From assembly GCA_031263265.1 (NCBI GenBank), contig JAISGE010000209.1, positions 1 through 10,978 of the forward strand: a stretch of DNA of 10,978 nucleotides, given 5' to 3'. Source of the DNA: Treponema sp. Lineage in GTDB: Bacteria > Spirochaetota > Spirochaetia > Treponematales > Breznakiellaceae. This document shows positions 1 through 6,608 of the stretch, one piece after another (within the stretch, counting starts at the first letter, position 1; every line of letters begins with the position of its first letter). The position numbers and the translations under genes are program-made. Below the pieces are notes generated by a model. That model saw nothing but the letters and a program-made list of their open reading frames with translations. It was not told the DNA's origin and ran no database searches.

Positions 1-644
1 GGCAAACCGCGCCCCGGCCAATCCTAGAGGCACGGCTCTCTGTACAAAACCAGCCCTTCGTGCTTTTGCTGTGTCATTGGAAAGCAAAACAAGCAGATAA
101 AGAAACTACGGCCACTGAATTCCTCCGACGAGCTGCAGCTCGAATCGTGGTAAGGAGGCTGCAAGAACTCCGGGAGGAAGATCCTGCTATACCGGTCATT
201 ATTATGGGAGACTTAAATGAAAACCACGATGAATGGTACCGGGAAACCAGAACCAGTATCACGGCCCTGCTTCCCGATGACCCAGAAGCCGCCGCGCGCT
301 CAGGCTCCCTTGGAGATTTCCTCATCCTCAGCAGGAACAAGCCCCCCACACCGGTATATTTTTCTGCTCCTGCTCTGGGGCTTTACTCTCCCTGGGGGAA
401 TGAACTCCACGAAGGCTCCTACTACTACAAGGACAACTGGGAAACCATCGACCATTTTCTGCTTACTGAAGCCTTGTTTGATCGTATAGGCTGGGATTTT
501 GCGAGCTGTATGGTCATAAACCAGGAGCCGTTTATCAATGCCCAGGGCCGGCCCGCTACCTATAATCCTCGTACCGGCAACGGTCTCAGCGATCATCTTC
601 CCCTGTTGCTCATCCTCCAGCTTGCCTCTACCCAGGATGAGTAG
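1..644 (+). CDS. Endonuclease/exonuclease/phosphatase family protein, 3' part
   Basis: This is the C-terminal part of a gene that begins before the window. The frame is open from position 3, so the GTG at 60 is internal and not the start. Family hallmarks are visible: a first strand ending in HWKAK (about 75-89), the metal- and substrate-binding GDLNE (207-221), and the terminal SDHLPL, whose Ser-Asp-His (588-596) carries the conserved catalytic Asp and His. These residues belong to the Mg2+-dependent phosphoesterase fold shared by DNase I, exonuclease III and sphingomyelinase. The substrate cannot be read from the sequence. The run PRPILEARL near the 5' edge followed by the HWKAK strand is more typical of the secreted or general EEP branch than of exonuclease III, but any signal peptide lies outside the window. 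Base composition is GC-rich like the minus-strand operon, unlike the next plus-strand genes. No SD or promoter is visible because the 5' end is missing. Confidence 0.85.
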   Translation, partial: QTAPRPILEARLSVQNQPFVLLLCHWKAKQADKETTATEFLRRAAARIVVRRLQELREEDPAIPVIIMGDLNENHDEWYRETRTSITALLPDDPEAAARSGSLGDFLILSRNKPPTPVYFSAPALGLYSPWGNELHEGSYYYKDNWETIDHFLLTEALFDRIGWDFASCMVINQEPFINAQGRPATYNPRTGNGLSDHLPLLLILQLASTQDE

Positions 645-826
645 TACACTCGTTTTGCTCCCTCGCTTGCCTGGTATTTGGAACCTCTTCCATGGGAAAC
701 TGGAACGATATATACTTGCTATTTCATAATAATAACCAATTCAAAGCGTCAGAAAAAGTGTAAGATTCCATCATTATTCTTAGAGGTGAAATTATCACTG
801 GTGAATCACCTATTTGCAAATAATTT
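645..826. other. Intergenic stretch; left edge of AT-rich block
   Basis: No gene is visible. The first 80 bases keep the GC-rich look of the upstream gene, and from about 725 the sequence becomes markedly AT-rich and stays so to about 4185. No convincing hairpin terminator was found after the stop at 644, and no transposase or tRNA marks the edge. The only internal structure is a pair of tandem imperfect inverted repeats at 785-810. Confidence 0.5.
785..810. promoter_or_regulatory. Tandem GGTGA/TCAC inverted repeats, possible regulator site
   Basis: Two adjacent dyads share the same half-site. The first is GGTGA (785-789), five bases, TCAC (795-798). The second is GGTGA (800-804), one base, TCACC (806-810). 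They end 16 bases upstream of the -35 box at 827, about 50-75 bases before the predicted transcription start. That position would suit an activator, or an upstream operator, of the lipoprotein gene. The role is inferred from position and symmetry only. Confidence 0.3.
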
Positions 827-855
827 TTGACAAAATAGCTAGAATGGGCTAGAAT
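827..855 (+). promoter_or_regulatory. Sigma70-type promoter of the lipoprotein gene
   Basis: A perfect TTGACA (827-832) is followed by a 17-base spacer and TAGAAT (850-855), one mismatch from TATAAT. Transcription would start near 862, leaving a leader of about 22 bases before the ATG at 884. The translation signal is weak (GAAG at 874-877). Confidence 0.7.
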
Positions 856-883
856 TATATTAAAATATAGACCGAAGATTTTT

Positions 884-1528
884 ATGAAGAAAATGCCCTT
901 GGTTTTAATAATGTTCATTCTCTGTATTGGTTTATCGGGATGTATAGATATTTTTCAACATATTACAAAAGATGGAAGCGGTATTCATCGAAATACCATA
1001 AAAGTTACGGTCTCTAAAACTATCTTTGCAATGGCCAATGGTTTTTCAGGATCGGGTGAGGATATAGATTATGAGAAATTATTTGATGAAAGTACTCCTC
1101 TTGATGTAAAGGAGTATAGCCCATTTAATGCAACCGTAAAAACGGTAAATGATACCATGGATATTGGTTATTTAGTTGATATGAATATTGACTATCAAGA
1201 CAGAAATACGGTTAATAAAATTAATCGTAGTAATACGAGTTTTATTCCCAAATATAATGGTAAGCATATTATCATACCTATTGCTTGTCTTGGAGGAGAT
1301 GCGGATCCTTCAGATGATAATGCTATGACCGCGGCTTTTTTAGCTACCGGCAAATATAGGCTCGCCATTTCAAAAAAATGTATAACCAATATTGAACGGA
1401 TAATGATAAAAACAGCGGAAGGTGAGACAGATAGTGATTTTCTTGATTTGTATGATGAGTATCTTGTGGAAATACCTATACCCATTATTTTTATGAATGA
1501 TATAGATCTCATAATTTATTCAAAATAA
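884..1528 (+). CDS. Putative lipoprotein, LppM-like N-terminus
   Basis: The 214-residue product starts with a basic tip (MKKM), a hydrophobic stretch and a lipobox LSGC at residues 17-20. Cys20 should be lipidated and the mature protein anchored to a membrane. The first mature residues (CIDIFQHITKDGSG) have the pattern of a strand and turn followed by an alternating strand (HRNTIKVTVSK), as in LppM/DUF3153-type lipoproteins, but this resemblance is loose. The rest has no motif I recognise and is predicted mixed alpha/beta with a charged middle. It has its own promoter at 827-855 and is separated from the vWA gene by 160 bases containing another possible promoter, so it need not belong to that operon. 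Codon use is strongly AT-rich, like the kinase and phosphatase genes, which suggests it arrived with them. Function unknown; a surface or periplasmic partner of the kinase system is only a guess. Confidence 0.75.
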   Translation: MKKMPLVLIMFILCIGLSGCIDIFQHITKDGSGIHRNTIKVTVSKTIFAMANGFSGSGEDIDYEKLFDESTPLDVKEYSPFNATVKTVNDTMDIGYLVDMNIDYQDRNTVNKINRSNTSFIPKYNGKHIIIPIACLGGDADPSDDNAMTAAFLATGKYRLAISKKCITNIERIMIKTAEGETDSDFLDLYDEYLVEIPIPIIFMNDIDLIIYSK

Positions 1529-1545
1529 ATATAAATCTGACTATC

Positions 1546-1575
1546 TTGATTACCCCTGTTGTCCTAAAATATAAA
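1546..1575 (+). promoter_or_regulatory. Possible promoter of the vWA-kinase-PP2C genes
   Basis: TTGATT (1546-1551), an 18-base spacer and TATAAA (1570-1575) form a plausible sigma70-type site. An overlapping alternative is TTGTCC (1559-1564), 17 bases, TAAAAT (1582-1587). Both lie in the 160-base gap between the lipoprotein and vWA genes. In AT-rich DNA such matches arise easily, so the call is tentative. Confidence 0.35.
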
Positions 1576-1607
1576 AATTGATAAAATAGTGATAATAGGA
1601 TGAAAAA

Positions 1608-1685
1608 ATGACAACCCAGGACCAAATAACACGCTTGCAATTCCCAAACGTATATTATAAGGTAAAATTATCAGGAGGATCTTAA
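1608..1685 (+). CDS. Possible 25-residue leader ORF before the vWA gene
   Basis: An ATG at 1608 opens a 25-codon frame ending at TAA 1683-1685, three bases before the vWA start at 1689. AGGA (1597-1600) lies 7 bases upstream, a workable Shine-Dalgarno site. The strong AGGAGG of the vWA gene (1673-1678) lies inside the last codons of this frame, so ribosomes finishing it would stop right at the next start. That fits translational coupling or a leader peptide. The peptide starts MTTQDQITRL and ends in Ser-Gly-Gly-Ser. It matches nothing I know, and a frame this short can occur by chance. Confidence 0.35.
   Translation: MTTQDQITRLQFPNVYYKVKLSGGS
1673..1678 (+). promoter_or_regulatory. Ribosome binding site of the vWA gene
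   Basis: AGGAGG sits 10 bases before the ATG at 1689, slightly long spacing. It supports that start and overlaps the end of the short upstream frame. Confidence 0.6.
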
Positions 1686-1688
1686 GAA

Positions 1689-2357
1689 ATGAATGACTTA
1701 ATTGTGCAGAGAAATAACGATTTAGTGGTGAATCCAACGCCGAGATGTGCCTGTATTTTGGTGTTGGATACTTCCGGATCCATGTCAGGCCAACCCATCA
1801 ATGAACTCAATCAAGGGGTAATTCAGTTTATTGAAGAAGTCAAAAACGATGAATTGGCTCAATATTCCGTTGAAGTTGGGGTGGTTACTGCTGGACCAGA
1901 TGTTCAACAACAATTACAAATTACCCCTGCCCATCTTATTGCATTAGCACATACTTTCAGTGCCGGAGGCGGAACGCCCCTTGGGGAGGCGGTAAGCTTG
2001 GCCTTGGACCTGATTGAAGTAAGAAAAGGAGAATATAAAAGCAAGGGTGTTCCTTACTATCAGCCTTGGCTTGTACTTATAAGCGATGGTGAACCAACCG
2101 ATGCTTGGCAGGACGCAGCAACTCGGGCGCGTTTAATGGCGGATAACCGAAATTTGGTAGTCATGCCCATTGGGGTAAGCAGCGCGGATCTTAATAAATT
2201 ATCTCAATTTTCAAATAGACCTGCAAAATTATTGGCGGGTCTTAAATTCAGGGAGTTCTTTGCGTGGCTTTCTACCAGTATGGCCCGTGTTTCAATTTCC
2301 GGCTCTACAACAGCAACGGTTAATCTTCCGCCAACCGGCAGTTGGGATTCAATATGA
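1689..2357 (+). CDS. TerY-like von Willebrand factor A domain protein
   Basis: The 222-residue protein is essentially one vWA domain with no signal peptide or membrane segment, so it should be cytoplasmic. A complete metal-ion-dependent adhesion site is visible: DTSGS (residues 27-31, DxSxS), Thr96 in GGTPLG, and Asp133 in ISDGEPTD. The TSGSMSG.PI opening and the closing FREFFAWLSTSMARVS block match the TerY branch found in tellurite-resistance and related stress loci. It is followed, 59 bases later, by a kinase gene and then by a PP2C gene. That combination is known as the TerY-P triad, in which the vWA protein is thought to be a metal-dependent scaffold or sensor for a phosphorylation switch. 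The start is fixed by AGGAGG. Codon use is less AT-biased than in its two partners. No TerD, TerC or TerZ gene lies in the window, so a role in tellurite resistance is not implied. Confidence 0.88.
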   Translation: MNDLIVQRNNDLVVNPTPRCACILVLDTSGSMSGQPINELNQGVIQFIEEVKNDELAQYSVEVGVVTAGPDVQQQLQITPAHLIALAHTFSAGGGTPLGEAVSLALDLIEVRKGEYKSKGVPYYQPWLVLISDGEPTDAWQDAATRARLMADNRNLVVMPIGVSSADLNKLSQFSNRPAKLLAGLKFREFFAWLSTSMARVSISGSTTATVNLPPTGSWDSI

Positions 2358-2378
2358 ATTCTAACTGCCCTGAGGTTC

Positions 2379-2417
2379 ATGTTGGTAAAAAAGATACGGT
2401 TGATAGGTAGAGGATAA
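2379..2417 (+). other. 12-codon mini-frame abutting the kinase start
   Basis: An ATG at 2379, four bases after TGAGG (2371-2375), opens 12 codons that end in TAA overlapping the kinase ATG as TAATG. It could couple translation into the kinase gene, whose own GAGG (2410-2413) is only three bases from its ATG. It may also be chance. Confidence 0.2.
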
Positions 2418-3385
2418 TGACCCACGTATTTGACAAATTTGGTCAATCAAAAAAGTTTGAAAAACTTATTGCAAAACCAGGAGGTGAAGGAAGCGTTTAT
2501 GTCTTGGAAGATAAACCGGGTACTCTTGTGAAGATATATCATTCTGAAAAACTAAACGCCAATAGATATGAATATCGACAGAAAATCGATACTATGGTGA
2601 GTATAAAAAAGGAGTTTGAAAATATTGATGTATGCTGGCCCTTGATAAGTGTCTATAATGCTTCAGGACAATGGATAGGCTATGCTATGAAACAAGGATT
2701 TGGTTCACCTATGCGTTATCTGGCACACGGGGTTGCGTATAAAAAACATTTCCCCAATTTGAATCGTGTTCTTCTATTGCAATTTTTGTTAAGTTTTCTT
2801 AAAAACATAGAAATACTTCACTCAAAAAATGTTTTTATAGGAGATTACAATTTACTTAATTTTTTATGCAACAAAAATAATAACAAAGTTACGATGATTG
2901 ACTGCGATAGTTATCAAGTTACTATAAATGGGAAATATTTCCCCTGCCCTGTTGGAAGCCCCGATCTGACACCAATAGAACATCACAATAAGAATTTTAA
3001 ACAAGTAGTCCGTACTGTGGCAAGTGAAAATTTTTCACTCGCTATAATTCTATTTGAATGTTTCATGCTTGGACGGCATCCTTATGATATTGTAGGAGGG
3101 GATGACCCTGTAACGAATTTACGTCAAGGCAATTTCCCTTACGGTAAAGACAACAAAGAAATTCCTCAGGGACCTTGGTACAATATTTGGAGCCATATAC
3201 CATACAGAATAAAAAGTTTATTTATTCAAAATTTTACAGAAGGCGTAACTGATCCTAATAAACGGCCAGGAGTTCATATGTGGTATCAAGAGATTTCAAC
3301 GTATCTAAATGAGATGAATAAAGGCTGGCATAACAAGGAAATTATTTCAATGCAGCCAAAATCTAATGATTATCGTGGAATATAG
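2417..3385 (+). CDS. Ser/Thr protein kinase-like protein of a vWA-kinase-PP2C triad
   Basis: This 322-residue protein is almost entirely a protein-kinase fold with no transmembrane helix, PASTA, zinc-ribbon or helix-hairpin-helix extension. In order: glycine-rich loop GGEGSVY (22-28), ATP-binding Lys39 in VKIY, the hinge region around GYAMKQ (88-93), and a catalytic loop where HRD is replaced by IGDYNLLN (Asp143 base, Asn148 metal ligand). The DFG position reads DCD (162-164), APE reads SPDLTPIE (181-188), and the F-helix segment is NFSLAIILFECFMLGRHPY (205-223). These substitutions recur in TerY-associated and YegI-like bacterial kinases, and the Lys, Asp, Asn and metal Asp are all kept, so activity is likely. 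It presumably phosphorylates Ser/Thr on a partner, which the downstream phosphatase would reverse. It starts 59 bases after the vWA gene and overlaps the PP2C gene by 20 bases. Strongly AT-rich: for example, 2821-2880 has 11 G+C in 60. Confidence 0.85.
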   Translation: MTHVFDKFGQSKKFEKLIAKPGGEGSVYVLEDKPGTLVKIYHSEKLNANRYEYRQKIDTMVSIKKEFENIDVCWPLISVYNASGQWIGYAMKQGFGSPMRYLAHGVAYKKHFPNLNRVLLLQFLLSFLKNIEILHSKNVFIGDYNLLNFLCNKNNNKVTMIDCDSYQVTINGKYFPCPVGSPDLTPIEHHNKNFKQVVRTVASENFSLAIILFECFMLGRHPYDIVGGDDPVTNLRQGNFPYGKDNKEIPQGPWYNIWSHIPYRIKSLFIQNFTEGVTDPNKRPGVHMWYQEISTYLNEMNKGWHNKEIISMQPKSNDYRGI

Positions 3386-4181
3386 AACAATAGCAAACTA
3401 CGGTATAAAAAATTATTCGGCGTGGCAGGCTATCGGTGAATCTGTTGTTGGTATGGCACACCGGCGCGGTGATATACCGGTTGTGTGTCAAGATGCTTAT
3501 TGCCTTTCAAATAAACAACGGCCTGTATTAGCTGTTTGCGATGGAGCAGGAAGTTCTGTAATGTCGGAAGTCGGTTCTTTTTATTTGAGTCAATCAATCG
3601 TTCGGCTTATTAATTCTTTAGAACCGGTTATTAACGAGATGCTTGATGCTAATATCAATGAAAAGTTTGGCAATAAATTAGCACAAATACTATACACCTA
3701 TTCAATTATCCTTTTACAGGACATTGCCGCAAATAATAAGAGGACCGTAAAAGATTTTAGAACAACATTGCTGTTAGTTGTGGCGGGGATGAAAAATGCA
3801 TTTTGGTTCAAAGCCGGCGATGGTGAAATTGTTGTTGAAAAAGACGGGGCACTTGAACGTATTGGAACCTCAGTAAAAGGGGAATACTCAAACGAAACTG
3901 TTTTTATTGACGAGCATTTAAAGATCAATGATGTACAATATGGATTGTTAAACACCGAATCAGTTTCGGGTATCGCACTGATGAGTGACGGAGCAAGTGA
4001 AAGGCTTGTTTCGATGGATGGGAAAAATATTGCAGAACGATTGTTAAAATATTTTGATAGGCTTAGGAATTTAAACCTTCCACGAGAAGAACTTCATAAG
4101 TTTTTCACCAATTATGACAATTGGAAAGGAACTACCCATGACGATAAAACAATTGTTCTTGCTGCAAGGAAAGAAATTTAA
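3366..4181 (+). CDS. PP2C-family Ser/Thr phosphatase
   Basis: The 271-residue protein is a single PP2C domain of the PF13672-like type, cytoplasmic, with no membrane segment. It would dephosphorylate Ser/Thr using two metal ions. The metal ligands are in place: QDA (42-44), CDGAG (58-62), GDG (151-153), SDGAS (207-211) and THDDKT (257-262). The opening W..IGESVVGM.HRRGD..CQDA is typical of phosphatases paired with vWA and kinase genes. The ATG at 3366 has no Shine-Dalgarno site and lies inside the kinase gene, so it is probably translated by coupling; a GTG at 3375 is an alternative. Its last 50 bases overlap, on the opposite strand, the 3' end of a beta-barrel gene, and the AT-rich composition stops right after its stop codon. 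Confidence 0.88.
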   Translation: MIIVEYRTIANYGIKNYSAWQAIGESVVGMAHRRGDIPVVCQDAYCLSNKQRPVLAVCDGAGSSVMSEVGSFYLSQSIVRLINSLEPVINEMLDANINEKFGNKLAQILYTYSIILLQDIAANNKRTVKDFRTTLLLVVAGMKNAFWFKAGDGEIVVEKDGALERIGTSVKGEYSNETVFIDEHLKINDVQYGLLNTESVSGIALMSDGASERLVSMDGKNIAERLLKYFDRLRNLNLPREELHKFFTNYDNWKGTTHDDKTIVLAARKEI

Positions 4182-5400
4182 AAAAGGGGACCCGTATGCC
4201 TAACCTGAATCGGGGTATCTCAAGCTGCCCGGCAGGTCCCAAGGCAGGCCGAAAGAGATGGTCCTGGTCTGCCGGGACAAAGTCATCCTGCAAGGAGAAC
4301 CCAAGCCCCAGCTCCACAAAGAGTCTGAATCCTAAGGGGATTTCCCAATCATAGCCTAGGCTCAAGAGGACGTTCCCCAAACGCAACCCTAAGGTTCCGT
4401 ATGCGTCGTACAGTCTTCCCACCAGGGTCGCCGCGAAAAACAACTGAGGCACGTAGGATCCATGGATAGGCAAGCGGTAGGCGACCCCCACCCCGGGGAG
4501 CCACAAGGAGCGGATATCGATTTCTGGAGAATCAACCGTGCTGAGATACACCAGCCCCAGGATCTGCTGCTGTAAACCCACACTGAACCGCCACCCATAG
4601 TAGTTAGGCTGCCAGGAGAACCAGAGTTCCGGGGAACGGCCCTGGACCAGCCCCAGATCTACTGAGAAGGAATAGAAGCGCCGCTGGTTCAATTCCAGTA
4701 CCGGCTGGTCCGATTCCGCAAGAAAGATTCCCTCTAAGGGTACATAGTCCTTATGCTGGGCTTTCCAACTAAACGTACCGGGCATGGGGCTTACCAGGAA
4801 GAGGGAACCGGAATCCGGGATCTCCTGGGGTAAGGGGGTAAAACCCGATACCAGGGTACCGCTTTTGCCTCGGATTTCCACCATAGGCTTTAAGACCCGA
4901 ATGGCAAAGGTGTCCAGTTCACCGGCAATGGACAACCAGAAATACGCAAAGAGATCCTCATTTCGGGGAATGGTACTGCTAAACATACTGCGGATCATCC
5001 CGTCTTCGGTAAAGGTTTCCCTGATCTGGTAGCTTACGAACACTTCAGCGGTTTCAATGGAACCGGTGATCTGGATTTCAAGCACCAAGGGTATTCCTGA
5101 CTCCACCCCTATCTGAATAGGATCCGCTGCAGAAGCTATCTGGAGGGCTTGGGCAATCCGGGGCATGTTGCTTAAGCTTGCCTCCAGGGAAAGATACCAC
5201 GCTTCCTTCTCCCCGATAGGACCCACTTCCCAGAGATAGGGTCCTGCGGATTGGGCAATAAAATAAAAATCCTCATCAAAGGTTATACGATACAAGACCG
5301 TCACGGCATTGGGCCGGGTACCGGCTAGTTCTTCTGCGTGAAGAGCAGGAAGCAACCCCAGAGAGAACAGCAAGAGAAAACCCAGGAATCGGCTTACCAT
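4132..5400 (-). CDS. Outer-membrane beta-barrel protein with periplasmic and PEGA-like domains, 3' end altered
   Basis: The 422-residue product has a signal peptide (MVSRF..LLPALHA, cleavage likely after Ala22), an N-terminal alpha/beta domain (about 25-170), a PEGA-like beta segment (172-238) and a C-terminal barrel (about 241-407) of alternating aromatic strands. Barrel proteins usually end in an aromatic residue, and GIRVPFF (401-407) is a good natural terminus. The frame nevertheless runs on for 15 more codons, which lie within the antisense of the PP2C gene, to a TAG at 4132-4134. The start ATG overlaps the stop of the preceding gene by 7 bases and has no Shine-Dalgarno site, so translation is probably coupled. 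It is the last gene of the minus-strand operon and a likely paralogue of the gene before it. GC-rich (for example 36 of 60 at 4621-4680). Specific function unknown. Confidence 0.75.
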   Translation of the reverse strand: MVSRFLGFLLLFSLGLLPALHAEELAGTRPNAVTVLYRITFDEDFYFIAQSAGPYLWEVGPIGEKEAWYLSLEASLSNMPRIAQALQIASAADPIQIGVESGIPLVLEIQITGSIETAEVFVSYQIRETFTEDGMIRSMFSSTIPRNEDLFAYFWLSIAGELDTFAIRVLKPMVEIRGKSGTLVSGFTPLPQEIPDSGSLFLVSPMPGTFSWKAQHKDYVPLEGIFLAESDQPVLELNQRRFYSFSVDLGLVQGRSPELWFSWQPNYYGWRFSVGLQQQILGLVYLSTVDSPEIDIRSLWLPGVGVAYRLPIHGSYVPQLFFAATLVGRLYDAYGTLGLRLGNVLLSLGYDWEIPLGFRLFVELGLGFSLQDDFVPADQDHLFRPALGPAGQLEIPRFRLGIRVPFFKFLSLQQEQLFYRHG

Positions 5401-6608
5401 TTGAGGAGTATCCCGACTAAGCCATACGAGCTAAAGTCTGCCAAATCCAGTTCATACCTATCCCGTCGATACCCCAGGATCTCAGGAAGCCGGAATTCCG
5501 CTTTTAATGCCCAATGGGGGAAATGGTATTCCACCCCCAGCCACAGGGGATCCGCCAGGGTAATTAAGGTCCCTGAAGCGGTAACCAGGGATAGGCCGGT
5601 TCCTCCAAAGAGCCTCAATGCCGCATCGTTCCACGGCTGCACATACACCCCTACCCCGAAACGGTATTCTTGGTGCAAGGCTCGCTTTTCCTCGGATAAA
5701 GAACTGGTATCGTTCCAGATACCCCAATCAGCCTTGAGAAACAGCCGGTCTTGCAGGATATGAAACCGGTATTCCATATCAAGACACGCAAAGAAATCTC
5801 CCCGGAATTCATAGCCAAACCCCAGACTATGCCGGGTCTTTCGTTGCAGCGCAGGAAGCAGCACGGTGGTATCGGTAATACCCTGGGGTAACTCAAAAGA
5901 CCGGGGCCAATACCGGTCTTTTACCAGCGTCCCCTGCAAGGGTACGCCTTGGGTAAAGGGATGAAACGCGGTGGTAAGTACCCCATTCATTATGACGCCT
6001 CCCTCAAGGAAATGGTCTTGAGAACCAAACAGAACCTTCACCCCATCCTGGTTACCCATAAACCGCTGTCCCTGGGTAACCGCTACTTTTCCATCAAACC
6101 AGCGGCTGGATAGGGAATCATGCCAATTCTTTACGATTTTTTCCACGGCACTGTCTATGATCTGGGTGGTAAAAATCCCGGTCTCCACGTATGTAGCAAA
6201 CGAATCATAGCTCCTGAAATACTGCATCTCCCCATCGTAGATCCCCAGATACCAGGAAAACAGGCCGTCTTGCATGGTAGTCATCACCATGATTCCCCAA
6301 CGGACCTGTTCTTCCTGACATAGGGCGCCTATCTGTTCCAGGGTAAGTCCTGTGGAAACCGTAATAGTCTTCTGATTGGTTATCGCAAAAGCCGCAAAAG
6401 CCCTTTCCAGGGCCGTTTTGATATATGCCGGATAGTCCTGTTCCAGTACCAGGGACTCCGTGTCTTGATGCCTGACCAAGAATATCCCCGCAGAACTATC
6501 CAAGGAGGAAGTCCCCTGGTCTGATTCCCCGGCCCAGCCAGGAATCACCCACCCCAGGACCATTCCCAGCACGCATAAGCCGAAAAAATAGCGGTTATGG
6601 GGGTTCAT
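5394..6608 (-). CDS. Outer-membrane beta-barrel protein with periplasmic and PEGA-like domains
   Basis: This 404-residue protein has a signal peptide (VIPGWA, cleavage near residue 26), an N-terminal alpha/beta domain (about 40-165), a PEGA-like beta segment (186-254) and a C-terminal barrel (about 260-404) closing with GILLKW, whose last aromatic residue suits recognition by the barrel assembly machinery. Its layout and the phrase before the barrel (TDTTVLLPALQRKTRH) parallel the next gene (SDQPVLELNQRRFYS), so the two are probably tandem duplicates that have diverged far. The start shares one base with the previous stop (TAATG), and GGAGGG lies about 10 bases upstream inside the previous gene. 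The position in an operon with an OmpA-domain protein points to an envelope function, but the substrate or partner is unknown. Confidence 0.75.
   Translation of the reverse strand: MNPHNRYFFGLCVLGMVLGWVIPGWAGESDQGTSSLDSSAGIFLVRHQDTESLVLEQDYPAYIKTALERAFAAFAITNQKTITVSTGLTLEQIGALCQEEQVRWGIMVMTTMQDGLFSWYLGIYDGEMQYFRSYDSFATYVETGIFTTQIIDSAVEKIVKNWHDSLSSRWFDGKVAVTQGQRFMGNQDGVKVLFGSQDHFLEGGVIMNGVLTTAFHPFTQGVPLQGTLVKDRYWPRSFELPQGITDTTVLLPALQRKTRHSLGFGYEFRGDFFACLDMEYRFHILQDRLFLKADWGIWNDTSSLSEEKRALHQEYRFGVGVYVQPWNDAALRLFGGTGLSLVTASGTLITLADPLWLGVEYHFPHWALKAEFRLPEILGYRRDRYELDLADFSSYGLVGILLKW

Noticed and set aside
60..644. A complete gene starting at GTG 60
   Set aside because: The frame is open upstream to position 3, and the upstream residues fit the EEP fold (PRPILEARL), so the gene continues beyond the window.
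1689..4181. Type VI secretion regulatory cluster (PpkA/PppA-like)
   Set aside because: The kinase has no membrane segment, there is no FHA protein, and no T6SS structural gene lies nearby. The vWA protein is TerY-like.
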